Shown here: positions 7,548 to 18,129 of the stretch, one piece after another
Layout of the letters: each line of letters starts with the position of its first letter
How positions within the stretch are numbered: position 1 is the stretch's first letter
Source of the DNA: a bacterium
GTDB taxonomy: Bacteria > SZUA-79 > Acidulodesulfobacterales > Acidulodesulfobacteraceae
Direction: 5' to 3'
Assembly: GCA_021798015.1 (NCBI GenBank)
Contig: JAJZYP010000007.1
Location: forward strand, 1 to 37,566
Length of the DNA: 37,566 bases
Program-made: the position numbers and the translations under genes
Notes under the pieces: model-generated
What the model saw: only the letters and a program-made list of their open reading frames with translations
Databases searched by the model: none
Told to the model about the DNA's origin: nothing

Positions 7548-9092
7548 TTACTCCCACTCGATTGTAGAAGGGGGTTTTGACGTAATATCGTAAACCACCC
7601 TATTGACTCCCTTTATTTCAGAAATTATCCGTGCTGAAATCGTCCTTAGAATATTGTAATCTAATTTCATAAAATCAGCCGTCATGCCGTCAGATGAACC
7701 CACCGCCCGGAGTGCTATAAGGGATTCATAACTTCTGTTGTCCCCCATAACGCCCACGGTTTTAACCGGAATTAGAACAGGAAATGACTGCCAAATCTTC
7801 TCGTATAATCCAGCCTTTTTTATCTCTTCTGTAACAATGGCATCGGCTTGCCTCAATGTTTTGAGTTTATTTTTATCGACATCCCCAATTATCCTTATAG
7901 CAAGACCTGGTCCGGGAAATGGCTGTCTGTTAATAATTTCCGCAGGAATACTTAGATTCTTTCCTATTACGCGAACCTCGTCTTTAAATAATTCCCTTAA
8001 CGGCTCAATTAGCTTTAAATTTAATTTTTTGGGAAGGCCGCCGACATTATGATGGCTTTTAATAATACTTGAAGCGCCAAATACCTTGACAGATTCAATA
8101 ACATCTGGATAAAGCGTTCCCTGCACAAGAAAATCGGCATTCCCCATCTTTTTAGCCTCTTTTTCGAATATTTCTATGAAAAGTTTCCCAATAATTTTTC
8201 TTTTCTTTTCAGGATCTTTAACCCCTTTTAAGGCTTTTATAAATAAATTAGATGCATTTACAAGTTTTACATTTAATTTTAAATTTTCTTTATAAAACTT
8301 CATAACGGTTTTTCCCTCGTTTTCCCTTAAAAGACCGTTGTCCACAAATATACATCGGAGTTTATCCCCTATAGCTTTATTTGTAAGAACGGCGGCAACA
8401 GTGGAATCAACCCCTCCAGAAAGGGCGCATATAGCCTTTTTGCCGTTTACAAGATTTTTAATCTCTCGCACTTTTTTTTCGATAAAATTTTCAAGCTTCC
8501 AGTTTTTTTTAACTTTTGCAATATTAAACAAAAAATTATTTAATATCTTTAGGCCGCAAGCGGTGTGGGCAACCTCGGGGTGAAACTGAAGTCCGTAAAT
8601 CTTTCTTTCACTATTTTCAAATGAAGCAACGGAACAATTGTCGGTTTGAGAAGTCACAATAAAATCAGATGGCGGTTTTACAATAATATCCCCATGACTC
8701 ATCCATACAAGACTTGATTTTTCACATCCCTTAAAAAGTTTGCTTTCTTTAATTGTCTGAAGTTTTGAGTGCCCGTATTCCCTATTCTTTGTGGGCTTAA
8801 CCTCCCCTGAAAGAAGATAAGCCATAATCTGCATGCCGTAGCAAATCCCTAAAAAGGGGACATCTATATCAAATATTTTCCCTGTTATAAGAGGGGCATC
8901 CTTGTCGTAAACAGAGGATGGACCGCCTGAAAGTATAATGGCATCCGGTTTAAAATCTTTTATTCTTTTAAGCGAAGAGTTAAAAGGGTATATTTCACAA
9001 TATACCTCGCTTTCTCTTATCTTTCTGGCGATAAGTTGAGTATATTGAGACCCAAAATCAATTATTAGAATTTTGGAAAACGCTTTTTCCAT
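7548..9092 (-). CDS. guaA: GMP synthase (glutamine-hydrolysing)
   Basis: Converts XMP to GMP using ATP and glutamine, the step after GuaB. It has 514 residues from the ATG at 9092. The N-terminal class I glutamine amidotransferase has [10 protein letters not shown] with the nucleophile Cys and [10 protein letters not shown]. The ATP pyrophosphatase domain follows with [30 protein letters not shown] and the C-terminal dimerisation part ending STIEWE. The same frame can be extended five codons to a TTG at 9107 inside guaB, but the ATG fits the family start ([19 protein letters not shown]) and neither has a clear Shine-Dalgarno. It lies 7 nt after the guaB stop and 7 nt before dnaE, so guaB-guaA-dnaE are probably cotranscribed. 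Confidence 0.97.
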   Translation of the reverse strand: MEKAFSKILIIDFGSQYTQLIARKIRESEVYCEIYPFNSSLKRIKDFKPDAIILSGGPSSVYDKDAPLITGKIFDIDVPFLGICYGMQIMAYLLSGEVKPTKNREYGHSKLQTIKESKLFKGCEKSSLVWMSHGDIIVKPPSDFIVTSQTDNCSVASFENSERKIYGLQFHPEVAHTACGLKILNNFLFNIAKVKKNWKLENFIEKKVREIKNLVNGKKAICALSGGVDSTVAAVLTNKAIGDKLRCIFVDNGLLRENEGKTVMKFYKENLKLNVKLVNASNLFIKALKGVKDPEKKRKIIGKLFIEIFEKEAKKMGNADFLVQGTLYPDVIESVKVFGASSIIKSHHNVGGLPKKLNLKLIEPLRELFKDEVRVIGKNLSIPAEIINRQPFPGPGLAIRIIGDVDKNKLKTLRQADAIVTEEIKKAGLYEKIWQSFPVLIPVKTVGVMGDNRSYESLIALRAVGSSDGMTADFMKLDYNILRTISARIISEIKGVNRVVYDITSKPPSTIEWE

Positions 9093-9099
9093 ATTAAAA

Positions 9100-10578
<1,479 letters not shown>

Positions 10579-10621
10579 TTAATTTATTTATCTTTATTTT
10601 AATTTTACGATTGCGGATGTG

Positions 10622-11545
10622 TTATATATCATACCCTATAAGCCCCTCCAATAACCCGCATTCTGAAACGGTAAGCCTGTCAGTCTCAAAAAACTCTATA
10701 CTTTTTAACATTATGGCAGTTCCGGCTAAAACGAGGTCTTCTCTCCCCTTTTCAACTCCGATTATATTAAGTCTATCATGCGCTTTTTTTTCTATAAATT
10801 TTTCGTAAATCTCCTCGATATTTCTTTTTTTTAAAACATAACCGTGCACTTTAAGTCTGTCATAAGTGCCTAATCTTAAGTCTACCATTGCAAGAGTCGT
10901 TGCCGTTCCGGCAGTTCCAAGGAGATTTAATGGCTCGAATTTATAACCGCTTTTAAGTATTCTCCGTTTTAATGAATTAAGGTTACTCTCTATATCTTCT
11001 TCCATCTTTAACAAATCATGAGCCGATACGGGGTCGGATTTTACAATACCTTCCGTTAAATGAACAACCCCCATATTTAAACTATATTTCCAGAGGGGCT
11101 GCCCGTTTTTAAAACAGGCATACTCCGTGGAACCCCCGCCGATATCCAGCGCGTAAAATTCTCTTAAACTTTCAAAGCATGAAGCGATTCCGGCAAGCGT
11201 TACCAACGCCTCTTTTTCTCCGCTTATAATATGAACATTGAATCCAAATTCCCTATAAATAAATTCCGATATATCTTTAGCATTGGGAGCATCCCTTAAA
11301 ACGCTTGTGCCAGTGACGACCACTTCATCCTGCTTAATTCCAAATTCTTTAATCTTTTTGGAATAATAATTCAAAGCATCTTTTAATCGTGAAATGGAAG
11401 CTTTAGTAATTATTCTCTCTCTTGTAAAGTTTTCTCCCAACCTGATTATTTGCATATCCACATATTTTGGGGTTAAAACATCTTTCTTGGAAGAAACAAT
11501 CAAGCATCGTATCGTATTTGTGCCGATATCAATAGAAGCGAGCAT
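10622..11545 (-). CDS. ppx: Exopolyphosphatase / pppGpp phosphohydrolase family protein, short form
   Basis: Member of the ASKHA-fold Ppx/GppA family, which removes terminal phosphate from polyphosphate or pppGpp. It has 307 residues: LASIDIGTNTIRCLIV (phosphate 1 loop) at the N terminus, GTSVLRDAPN, ALDIGGGSTEYA (phosphate 2), NMGVVHLTE, and LLGTAGTATTLA. The C-terminal HD-like region of the 500-residue E. coli enzymes is absent, as in other short family members. Which substrate is used cannot be decided from sequence. The ATG at 11545 has AAGGG 6 nt upstream; upstream in-frame codons hit a stop with no other start. It lies between gamma carbonic anhydrase and guaB, with 64-65 bp on each side. 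Confidence 0.88.
   Translation of the reverse strand: MLASIDIGTNTIRCLIVSSKKDVLTPKYVDMQIIRLGENFTRERIITKASISRLKDALNYYSKKIKEFGIKQDEVVVTGTSVLRDAPNAKDISEFIYREFGFNVHIISGEKEALVTLAGIASCFESLREFYALDIGGGSTEYACFKNGQPLWKYSLNMGVVHLTEGIVKSDPVSAHDLLKMEEDIESNLNSLKRRILKSGYKFEPLNLLGTAGTATTLAMVDLRLGTYDRLKVHGYVLKKRNIEEIYEKFIEKKAHDRLNIIGVEKGREDLVLAGTAIMLKSIEFFETDRLTVSECGLLEGLIGYDI
10623..10651 (-). promoter_or_regulatory. Possible promoter for guaBA-dnaE within the end of ppx
   Basis: TTGGAG (10651-10646), 17 nt, then TATATA (10628-10623), reading into guaB. It overlaps the last codons of ppx, so it would be an internal promoter giving a leader of about 60 nt. The match is only moderate. Confidence 0.3.
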
Positions 11546-11589
11546 TACCGACCCTTCCGCGTTCCAAACCCTGTTTTACGAATATACAA
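11545..11589 (-). CDS. Possible 14-codon leader peptide ahead of ppx
   Basis: TTG at 11589 opens 14 codons (peptide MYIRKTGFGTRKGR) whose TAA stop overlaps the ppx start as TAATG. A strong GGAGGAG lies at 11601-11607, 11 nt upstream, and a weaker AAGG closer; neither serves another visible start. The layout suggests translational coupling to ppx. The evidence is only the ribosome-binding sequence and the overlap, so it may be chance. Confidence 0.2.
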   Translation of the reverse strand: MYIRKTGFGTRKGR

Positions 11590-11610
11590 AATGCCTTACT
11601 CTCCTCCAAA

Positions 11611-12129
11611 TTAAATTACCTCCACTCTAAAATTTTTAACATACTTAATGTAGTTATTGGCCGACTCCGCAATCGAATCTATTTCATTTTTATTAAGACT
11701 CTTTTTTATAATTCCAGGAACACCCGCGACCAAAGAACCGTCCGGAATAACGACATTTTCCTTTACAACCGACCCTGCGGCTATTATGCAATTTTTTCCG
11801 ACACGCGCGCCTGTTAAAACTATTGCCCCAATTCCGATAAGGCAATTGTCTCCTATCTCGCATCCGTGAAGATTAACACTGTGTCCGATCGTAACGCTGT
11901 TTCCTATTATAAGAGGTCCTGTATCATGCTGCACATGAAGAACGCTATTATCCTGAATATTTGTACTTTTGCCGATTCTTATGTAATTCACATCCCCTCT
12001 TATAACCGCTCCAAACCATACACTTGACCCTTTTTCTATCTCAACATCCCCTATGATAACCACATTATCGCATAAATACACCGTTTCATTAATCTTGGGA
12101 TACTTCCCTGAATAAGGCAATATTATCAT
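11611..12129 (-). CDS. Gamma-class carbonic anhydrase-like hexapeptide protein
   Basis: Left-handed beta-helix protein of the gamma carbonic anhydrase/YrdA family, probably a zinc- or iron-dependent CO2 hydratase. It has 172 residues with hexapeptide repeats through about residue 145 and a C-terminal helix. The spacing of active-site residues fits Cam: Q59-D60 then H65 (QDx4H), and H83/H88 five apart, equivalent to Cam H81, H117 and H122. The acidic loop with the proton-shuttle Glu of Cam is missing, as in CamH-type proteins, so activity is uncertain. The ATG at 12129 is preceded by AAGGAG 10 nt upstream. It heads the gene series leading to ppx and guaB and is divergent from the plus-strand gene at 12248. 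Confidence 0.88.
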   Translation of the reverse strand: MIILPYSGKYPKINETVYLCDNVVIIGDVEIEKGSSVWFGAVIRGDVNYIRIGKSTNIQDNSVLHVQHDTGPLIIGNSVTIGHSVNLHGCEIGDNCLIGIGAIVLTGARVGKNCIIAAGSVVKENVVIPDGSLVAGVPGIIKKSLNKNEIDSIAESANNYIKYVKNFRVEVI

Positions 12130-12183
12130 AAAACAGCACTCCTTTTAATATATAATATATTTGCTTTGCAGATGTTTAAGGTA

Positions 12184-12212
12184 TTTAAATTATGTATTAT
12201 CTGTGTTATTAT
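12184..12212 (+). promoter_or_regulatory. Possible promoter for the plus-strand small gene
   Basis: TTTAAA (12184-12189), 17 nt, TATTAT (12207-12212). Transcription would start near 12219, leaving a leader of about 29 nt before the ATG at 12248. The -35 is weak. The 118-bp divergent region must also hold the promoter of the carbonic anhydrase gene, which I could not place with confidence. Confidence 0.35.
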
Positions 12213-12247
12213 ATAACAAATATATCAAAATTGGGAAACTTTTTACG

Positions 12248-12619
12248 ATGGAATTAAATAAAATTAAGGAAATTTTAAATAGTGATTTATCGGAAGAAAA
12301 CATAATCTCTATTCTACCTGAATTGCTTATAAATATGGAGACGGATCCGTTTATGATCTATACATTGAGATCTGTGCTTTTGGATATTCTTTCGTTATAT
12401 AAAGAACAAGAAAAATTAGGTCCGGCATCAACCATAGGGGAGGAAAAAATACACAATTTATCGGATTTCATGATAAAGCAAAAGGTGAACACCTATTTAA
12501 AAAAGGGAATTTTAAAATTAATAGATTTGATCATTATCGATGTGCCTCAAGATGTTAAGTACAATGAAGCTTCAAGGCTTATAAAAAGGTTAATCAATCT
12601 TGAATTTAAAGAGTTTTAG
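12248..12619 (+). CDS. Small helical protein of unknown function
   Basis: I do not recognise this 123-residue protein. It is predicted mostly alpha-helical, with many Leu and Ile and alternating acidic and basic residues, no cysteine, no signal peptide and no clear membrane span. It is the only gene on the plus strand. The frame is open back to 12161, but the ATG at 12248 is preferred: the upstream stretch is AT-rich, rich in Tyr, Leu and Lys, and overlaps the likely promoter. Its Shine-Dalgarno is weak (GGGAA about 11 nt upstream). Codon use resembles the neighbours. Its last 14 nt overlap the 3' end of dxr on the other strand, so the two mRNAs would be antisense at their ends. Confidence 0.65.
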   Translation: MELNKIKEILNSDLSEENIISILPELLINMETDPFMIYTLRSVLLDILSLYKEQEKLGPASTIGEEKIHNLSDFMIKQKVNTYLKKGILKLIDLIIIDVPQDVKYNEASRLIKRLINLEFKEF

Positions 12620-13757
12620 ACATTATAAGCGCCTGCTTTTTTGCCTCAAGAACATCCTCGATTTCATAAATATCAAAAGGTCTGTGCTTCTCCATAACTC
12701 TTTGGACGTCTAACGCTATATCGGTAAAAGAAACCTCGTTACGCAAAAATGAATTTACAAAAAATTCGTTAGCCTCGCAAAAAACGGCAGGCATGCTTTT
12801 TCCAATCCTTAAAGCCTCCCGTGCAAGATTTAAAAATGGAAATTTTTGCGTATCCGGTTCAAAAAACTCAAGTCTGCCAATTTGCGCAAGACTGAGCGGT
12901 TTCATCAGTCCATGAAAACGATCAGGATAAGAAAGGGCATAGCCTATCGGACCTTTCATATCGGCTTGCGCCATTTGGGCTATAACAGAGCCGTCCATGA
13001 ACTCGACCATAGAATGAACTATAGCCTGCGGATGTATTAAAACATCTATGTCCTTTTCGTCAACATTAAATAAGTAATGGGCTTCTATTATCTCAAGACC
13101 TTTATTTGCAAGGGTGGATGAATCTATTGTTATCTTTTTACCCATTTTCCACTTTGGATGGCTTAATGCCATATCTTTTGTTATACCGTATAACGCCACC
13201 CCTTGTAAATCGTAAAAAGGGCCTCCGGATGCAGTAAGAATTAATTTCTTTAAATCGGACTTATTACCACAATTTAAGCATTGAAACAAAGCGGAATGCT
13301 CCGAATCAACCGGAATTATATCCGCTTTATTAAATTTTGCAATTCTATTTAAAATATCACCTGCCATAACCATAGATTCCTTGTTTGCAAGGGCTAAATT
13401 TTTACCCGCTTTCAAACTCAGGTACGAAAGCATAAGACCCGAGGAACCGCTAATTGCATTTAAGACAACATCCAAATCTTCATTAAGTATCAATTCTTTA
13501 AAACCATCTTCACCATAAAGAAATTTCGTTTTAATGCCTGTTAGATTGCCTATCTCTAACTTAGCCCTATCCATTTCCGTCTTTAAGGAAAGAATACAAT
13601 ATGACGGGTTTAATTTAATAATTTGCCCTTTTAATTCTTCCGTAAAATGCCCCGATGCTATGGCTTTTACGGATAATTTGCCAGGATAGGAAAGAACCAC
13701 TTCAACTGTGCTTTTTCCTACCGATCCTGTGGAACCTGCAATAAGTATATTTTTCAT
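12606..13757 (-). CDS. dxr: 1-deoxy-D-xylulose 5-phosphate reductoisomerase
   Basis: NADPH-dependent conversion of DXP to MEP in the non-mevalonate isoprenoid pathway, supplying the substrate chain for UppS two genes upstream. It has 383 residues: GSTGSVGKSTVEV nucleotide loop, ALANKESMVMAG, metal site PVDSEHSALFQCL, LTASGGPF, the flap HPKWKMGKKITIDS, and IIEAHYLF. The C-terminal helical domain is present. The ATG at 13757 directly abuts the cdsA stop with no spacer, implying coupled translation. rseP, the usual next gene in many Gram-negatives, is absent; a convergent small gene follows instead. Confidence 0.97.
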   Translation of the reverse strand: MKNILIAGSTGSVGKSTVEVVLSYPGKLSVKAIASGHFTEELKGQIIKLNPSYCILSLKTEMDRAKLEIGNLTGIKTKFLYGEDGFKELILNEDLDVVLNAISGSSGLMLSYLSLKAGKNLALANKESMVMAGDILNRIAKFNKADIIPVDSEHSALFQCLNCGNKSDLKKLILTASGGPFYDLQGVALYGITKDMALSHPKWKMGKKITIDSSTLANKGLEIIEAHYLFNVDEKDIDVLIHPQAIVHSMVEFMDGSVIAQMAQADMKGPIGYALSYPDRFHGLMKPLSLAQIGRLEFFEPDTQKFPFLNLAREALRIGKSMPAVFCEANEFFVNSFLRNEVSFTDIALDVQRVMEKHRPFDIYEIEDVLEAKKQALIMSKTL

Positions 13758-14600
13758 TTAATTTTTATGATTTAAAAAAAATAGGGTAATATAATAAAAA
13801 AAAGGCGCGGCTAATATCAGGCTGTCTATTCTATCCAAAATTCCGCCATGACCAGGAATTAAAAATCCCGAATCCTTTTTCCCGCCGACCCTTTTCACTA
13901 AAGACTCGCCCAAGTCGCCAATCATTCCAAAAATTACCGTTAAAGCAGATATAACGGTAAATGAAAAAAGGGTAAACCCTCTGTAATCTGCTATAAAAAC
14001 TCTAAATATAAGAGCCGTTAAAATAGCAAATAAAAGTCCTGTTAAAGCACCCTCGATAGTTTTTTTAGGACTTAGTGAAAAAAATAGTTTACGCCTTCCA
14101 AAACGTCTTCCCCCATAATATGCAAATATATCGGATGCCCAGACCAAAATAAACAAAAGCATTAGCAATAATTTTCCATTATTTAAATCTAATATCTTTA
14201 ATAAATAAGAAATAAAAAAACCGATGTAAAAAATAGAAAATACTTCTAAAAACATACTTTTACCGCCGTCATTTTTAAAAAAGAGGATATTCTTAAAAAC
14301 AATCAAAAAAACGGATAAAAATACCACAAAAATAAATATAGACGGGGTTAAAAAACCAAAAGCAAAAGCAACTAAAATGGAAAGAATTTCGGGAAGAATA
14401 AAATATTTATATTTATTTAAATCAAATACCCCAAATAACTCATAAACCGATAATGCTATTAAAATAAGACAGATAAAGAAAAATCCAAGTTTATTAAAGA
14501 AAAATATGGAAAGAATTATAACTATGCCAAATATAATGCCGGATATAAACCTTTTAAAATCAAACCTCGCTTTTTCCAAATCTTCTAACCCTCTTTTCAT
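13758..14600 (-). CDS. cdsA: Phosphatidate cytidylyltransferase
   Basis: Makes CDP-diacylglycerol from phosphatidate and CTP, the entry to phospholipid head-group synthesis. It is a 280-residue polytopic membrane protein with about seven to eight hydrophobic segments. The family signature lies near the C terminus: GMIGDLGESLVKR followed by GHGGILDRIDSL. The ATG at 14600 lies 41 nt inside the uppS 3' end and lacks a clear Shine-Dalgarno. A slightly later start before FDFKRFISG would also leave the first membrane segment intact, so the N terminus is uncertain by up to about a dozen residues. Confidence 0.95.
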   Translation of the reverse strand: MKRGLEDLEKARFDFKRFISGIIFGIVIILSIFFFNKLGFFFICLILIALSVYELFGVFDLNKYKYFILPEILSILVAFAFGFLTPSIFIFVVFLSVFLIVFKNILFFKNDGGKSMFLEVFSIFYIGFFISYLLKILDLNNGKLLLMLLFILVWASDIFAYYGGRRFGRRKLFFSLSPKKTIEGALTGLLFAILTALIFRVFIADYRGFTLFSFTVISALTVIFGMIGDLGESLVKRVGGKKDSGFLIPGHGGILDRIDSLILAAPFFYYITLFFLNHKN

Positions 14601-15285
14601 AATTTTTTAAAGCACGGATTAATTCTTTCCTACTAAAATCAGGCCATAAAGTCTTTGTAAAGTAAATTTCGGCATAAGCAATCTGATAAAGCATAAAGTT
14701 GGATATTCTTTTTTCTCCGCTAGTTCGTATAAGAAAATCGGGATCAGGCATATCCCTAGAGTACAGATAAGATGAAAACAGATTCTCGTCTATACCTTCT
14801 ATTTTAATTTTATTGCTTTTTATATCTTTAGCCATTTTAATGGCGGCTGTAGTTATTTCCTCTCTAGAACCGTAACTTAATGCAAGGGTTAAACATAAGC
14901 TATTGAATTCCTTTGTCTTATCTATCACATTTAAAAGTGTTTTTTTTGGGCTTTCGGGAAGCCTCTCTATATTGCCTATAAAATTAAGCCTGATTTTATT
15001 TTTTATGAGAGTAGGGAGTTCCAAATTAAGATACTCCTCCAGGAGGTACATCAGTGAATTTACTTCTGCTTTTGGCCTTTGCCAATTTTCTGAAGAAAAC
15101 GCATAAACGGTTAGATATTTAATTCCGCATTCCATTACTGTTGACGTAACAGCTCTTAAAGATTTTATCCCTTCTATATGTCCCTTTATTCTGTCTAAAT
15201 TTCTTTTTTTTGCCCATCTCCCGTTTCCATCCATAATAATGGCAAGATGACTTGGAACATTTTTAAAATTTATTTTTTTAATCAT
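14560..15285 (-). CDS. uppS: Undecaprenyl diphosphate synthase (cis-prenyltransferase)
   Basis: Builds C55 undecaprenyl diphosphate, the lipid carrier for peptidoglycan and surface polysaccharide. It has 241 residues with LAIIMDGNGRWAKKR (catalytic D19), GHIEGIKSLR, TVYAFSSENWQRP, SYGSREEI, and the C-terminal RTSGEKRISNFMLYQ and WPDFSRKEL motifs. The ATG at 15285 lies 11 nt after frr. Its product is also the acceptor for the sugar transferase encoded at 33358-34743. Confidence 0.97.
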   Translation of the reverse strand: MIKKINFKNVPSHLAIIMDGNGRWAKKRNLDRIKGHIEGIKSLRAVTSTVMECGIKYLTVYAFSSENWQRPKAEVNSLMYLLEEYLNLELPTLIKNKIRLNFIGNIERLPESPKKTLLNVIDKTKEFNSLCLTLALSYGSREEITTAAIKMAKDIKSNKIKIEGIDENLFSSYLYSRDMPDPDFLIRTSGEKRISNFMLYQIAYAEIYFTKTLWPDFSRKELIRALKNYEKRVRRFGKSEV

Positions 15286-15296
15286 TTAAAGAAACT

Positions 15297-15857
15297 TTAA
15301 ACCGTCATTATCTCTTGTTCTTTATGCTTTGTTATCTCATCCGCCTCTTTAACAAAACTATCGGTTACTTCCTGAATCTTTTTCTGAAACCTGACGGACA
15401 TATCCTCCGATATTTCTTTTGACTTTTCCGATGCCTTTATTTTTTCATTGAAAGTTCTTCTATAATTCCTTAGCTCCTGCTTTATAGACTCGGCAAGTTT
15501 GTTTAATTGTTTTATTATTTCCTTTCGCCTTTCCTGTGTTAATTGAGGTATGATAATACTAATGCTTTTACCGTCGTTTGACGGATTTAGCGAAGAGTCG
15601 TATTTTTGTATCGCCTTTTCTATTGCAGGAAGCGAACTTAAATCCCATGGATTTATCATTATGGTTTTACTATCGGGAACGGAAATAGAGGCGAGCCTTA
15701 TAAGCGGTGAAACTGACCCATAATATTCGACATTTATACTATCTATAAGCCCTGTGGAAGCTCTGCCGGTTCTAATCCTCGATAATTCGTCTTTATAACT
15801 CGAGATAGCCTGAGACATCTTCTTTTTTATTTCATTAACAATTTCTGTTTCATTCAT
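15297..15857 (-). CDS. frr: Ribosome recycling factor
   Basis: Splits post-termination ribosomes with EF-G. The 186 residues match the family length. LSRIRTGRASTGLID, NPWDLSSLPAIEKAI and PQLTQERRKEIIKQL are typical of domain I/II. It lies 28 nt after pyrH in the classical rpsB-tsf-pyrH-frr order. The ATG at 15857 has AAGG about 8 nt upstream, and that site is the 3' arm of a small hairpin (15865-15878). Confidence 0.97.
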   Translation of the reverse strand: MNETEIVNEIKKKMSQAISSYKDELSRIRTGRASTGLIDSINVEYYGSVSPLIRLASISVPDSKTIMINPWDLSSLPAIEKAIQKYDSSLNPSNDGKSISIIIPQLTQERRKEIIKQLNKLAESIKQELRNYRRTFNEKIKASEKSKEISEDMSVRFQKKIQEVTDSFVKEADEITKHKEQEIMTV

Positions 15858-15864
15858 AACTTCA

Positions 15865-15878
15865 CCTTAAACTTAAGG
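15865..15878 (-). promoter_or_regulatory. Small hairpin covering the frr ribosome-binding site
   Basis: CCTTA-AGTT-TAAGG on the minus strand (15878-15865), a perfect 5-bp stem in the 28-nt gap between pyrH and frr. The 3' arm contains the AAGG just before the frr ATG. It could lower independent initiation at frr until pyrH is translated. The stem is short and AT-rich. Confidence 0.3.
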
Positions 15879-15885
15879 CTAAAAA

Positions 15886-16611
15886 TTAAGGATTTGTAAT
15901 GATAGTTCCAATAGGTTCACCCATAACAACCTTTAATAAATTGCCCTGAATTAATAGGTTGAAAACCACTATCGGTAACATATTATCCATGCACATTGAA
16001 ATGGATGTAGAATCCATTACCTTTAAATTCTTATTTAATACATCGATGTATGAAAGTTTATTAAATCTTGTCGCCTTTTTATTTAAAAACGGATCATCAC
16101 TATAAACCCCATCTATTCTCGTTGCTTTAAGTATTACATCGGCATGTATTTCCATTGCCCTGAGGGATGCGGCGGTATCTGTCGTAAAATAAGGATTTCC
16201 GGTTCCTGCGGCAAATATAACAACCCTTTTTTTTTCCAAATGCCTTAATGCCCTGCGCCTGATATAAGGTTCTGCAACCTGTTGCATAGCAATAGCCGTC
16301 TGAACCCTGGATATAACCCCTTTATCTTCCAAACTTGCCTGCAATGCCAGCGCATTTATAACCGTTGCAAGCATACCCATATAATCGGCGGAAGACCTCT
16401 CTATGCCAAGACCTTTTGACGAGGAGCCAAAACCTCTAAATATATTGCCCCCACCGATAACAATAGCAACCTCGATGCCTAAGTCCGCCACTGATTTTAT
16501 TTCACCTGAAACAAAATTAATAACTACGGGATCGATGCCGCACTTATTTTCGCCTGCTAAAGCCTCTCCGCTAACCTTAAGCAATATTCTTTTATAATGG
16601 AATTCGCTCAA
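15886..16611 (-). CDS. pyrH: UMP kinase
   Basis: Phosphorylates UMP to UDP as a hexameric, GTP-regulated amino-acid-kinase-fold enzyme. It has 241 residues with [49 protein letters not shown] and [15 protein letters not shown]. The start is a TTG at 16611, one base after the tsf stop. No ATG or GTG is available before the conserved [10 protein letters not shown], and AGGGG lies about 7 nt upstream. Expression should follow tsf closely. Confidence 0.96.
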   Translation of the reverse strand: MSEFHYKRILLKVSGEALAGENKCGIDPVVINFVSGEIKSVADLGIEVAIVIGGGNIFRGFGSSSKGLGIERSSADYMGMLATVINALALQASLEDKGVISRVQTAIAMQQVAEPYIRRRALRHLEKKRVVIFAAGTGNPYFTTDTAASLRAMEIHADVILKATRIDGVYSDDPFLNKKATRFNKLSYIDVLNKNLKVMDSTSISMCMDNMLPIVVFNLLIQGNLLKVVMGEPIGTIITNP

Positions 16612-16612
16612 A

Positions 16613-17218
16613 TTATTCCCCTAATTGATACCTTACAAATCTTTTTAAAACTATATTTTCCCCTAATTTTGCCACTTCATTATCTATTATCTCTGCAATG
16701 TTTTTTGAAGGGTCTTTTATAAAGGGCTGTTCCAATAAACAAACATCTTGATAATATTTTTCTAACTTTCCGTCAACTATTTTTTCTTTAACGGCTTGTG
16801 GTTTATCCATTGCAGCAAGTTGTTCTTTGTAAATCTCTCTTTCTTTTGATATTAGCTCAGGAGAAACAAATTCTCTTTTTATATAAAGAGGATTTGAAGC
16901 GGCTATGTGCATCGCAATATTTTTAGCAAGTTCCTGAAATTCGGAAGTCCTTGCGACAAAATCGGTCTCACAATTGATTTCCAATAAAACACCAATTCTT
17001 CCTCCTGCATGAATATAAGAGTAAATTAATCCTTCTTTCGCCTCCCTGTTAGCCTTTTTTTGCGCCTTTGCGAGCCCCTTCTTTCTTAATATATCAACCG
17101 CTTTATCCAGATTTCCGTTAGTTTCTACAAGAGCATTTTTACAATCGACAAAACCCGCGCCTGTCATTGAGCGCAAATTTTTAACCAATCCTGCATCGAT
17201 TTTTGATGATTTTTCCAA
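16613..17218 (-). CDS. tsf: Elongation factor Ts, short form
   Basis: Guanine nucleotide exchange factor for EF-Tu. It has 201 residues, close to the short Thermus-type form and about 80 fewer than E. coli EF-Ts, so part of the core/coiled-coil region is reduced. The N-terminal UBA-like domain reads [20 protein letters not shown], followed by CETDFVART, the EF-Tu contact. The start is TTG at 17218, supported by AAGGGAGGG just upstream; no in-frame ATG exists before the UBA domain. It lies 24 nt after rpsB. Confidence 0.96.
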   Translation of the reverse strand: MEKSSKIDAGLVKNLRSMTGAGFVDCKNALVETNGNLDKAVDILRKKGLAKAQKKANREAKEGLIYSYIHAGGRIGVLLEINCETDFVARTSEFQELAKNIAMHIAASNPLYIKREFVSPELISKEREIYKEQLAAMDKPQAVKEKIVDGKLEKYYQDVCLLEQPFIKDPSKNIAEIIDNEVAKLGENIVLKRFVRYQLGE

Positions 17219-17242
17219 TTATCCCTCCCTTAACTTTGAAAA

Positions 17243-18061
17243 TTATATAGAAATGTCCACATCTTCACTATCAGAACTTACTCCTGCCCCTTCGGCATCG
17301 GACCCTATAAATGTTTCTTCGCTAATACCCTCCGCCATATTTTCGCTTGTTTTCCCCTTGTTAAATCTTTCTTCGTAAATTTTTCTCCCTTCTATAGCAG
17401 CGTCCGCCATTGCACTCAAAATCAGTTTAATTGATCTGATAGCATCGTCGTTTCCGGGGATTAAATAGTCGGTAAATGTCGGATCGGCATTTGTATCCGC
17501 AACACCTATAATTGGAATCCCAAGCCTTTTTGCCTCTTTAGCCGCGATTATCTCATGGTGAATATCTACAATAAAAACGGCATCGGGGATCTTTTCCATA
17601 TCTCTAATTCCGTTAAGAACCTTTTGAAGTTTTAAAATCTCTTTATCCATCTTTGACATTTCTTTTTTTGTAAATTTAGAAAATTCTTCAGATTCTTTAA
17701 GTCCTTCAAGTTCTTTTAATCTTTGAATGGAAAGTTTAATTGTAGCAAAATTAGTAAGCATACCGCCAAGCCACCTTTCATTGCAATAAGGCATGCCGCA
17801 TCTTTTTGCCTCTTCCACAACAATAGGATTTGCCTGCTTTTTTGTGCCGATAAAAAGAATTATCCCTCCATCTTGGGTAATTTCTACAATCTTATTATAT
17901 GCCGCTTGAAAATAAGGAAGGGATTTTTGAAGATCAACTATATGGATTCCGTTTCTTACCCCGTAAATATAAGGCCTCATCTTTGGATTCCACCTCTTTG
18001 TTTGATGACCAAAATGGACTCCTGATTCCAACAACTGCTTAATGGTAACATTAAATGGCAT
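17243..18061 (-). CDS. rpsB: 30S ribosomal protein S2
   Basis: Small-subunit protein. It has 272 residues, with [23 protein letters not shown] at the N terminus split by the family motif GVHFGHQ, then [12 protein letters not shown]-type sequence, [20 protein letters not shown] and [14 protein letters not shown]-terminal tail rich in Glu, Ser and Asp extends about 30 residues beyond the conserved domain. The ATG at 18061 has AAGGAG (18068-18073) 6 nt upstream. First gene of the rpsB-tsf-pyrH-frr-uppS-cdsA-dxr unit, with its own promoter and structured leader. Confidence 0.98.
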   Translation of the reverse strand: MPFNVTIKQLLESGVHFGHQTKRWNPKMRPYIYGVRNGIHIVDLQKSLPYFQAAYNKIVEITQDGGIILFIGTKKQANPIVVEEAKRCGMPYCNERWLGGMLTNFATIKLSIQRLKELEGLKESEEFSKFTKKEMSKMDKEILKLQKVLNGIRDMEKIPDAVFIVDIHHEIIAAKEAKRLGIPIIGVADTNADPTFTDYLIPGNDDAIRSIKLILSAMADAAIEGRKIYEERFNKGKTSENMAEGISEETFIGSDAEGAGVSSDSEDVDISI

Positions 18062-18067
18062 TTTCTT

Positions 18068-18129
18068 CTCCTTAAGTGCTTTTTTCTCCCCGCCTACGAT
18101 AAGTCAAACAAGCACAATGAATAGGCAGG
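18068..18129 (-). promoter_or_regulatory. Structured rpsB leader, candidate S2 autoregulatory element with pseudoknot
   Basis: On the minus strand, CCTGCCTA (18129-18122) pairs with TAGGCGGG (18096-18089), giving 8 bp with one G-U. The loop contains GTGCTT (18115-18110), complementary to AAGCAC (18081-18076), which lies 2 nt before AAGGAG (18073-18068). The two pairings together would make a pseudoknot next to the ribosome-binding site. S2 autoregulates rpsB-tsf through its leader in E. coli. That this leader does the same is inference from structure and position. Confidence 0.5.

Noticed and set aside
12161-12247. Earlier start for the plus-strand small gene
   Set aside because: Covers the probable promoter, lacks a ribosome-binding site, and reads as low-complexity AT-rich sequence.
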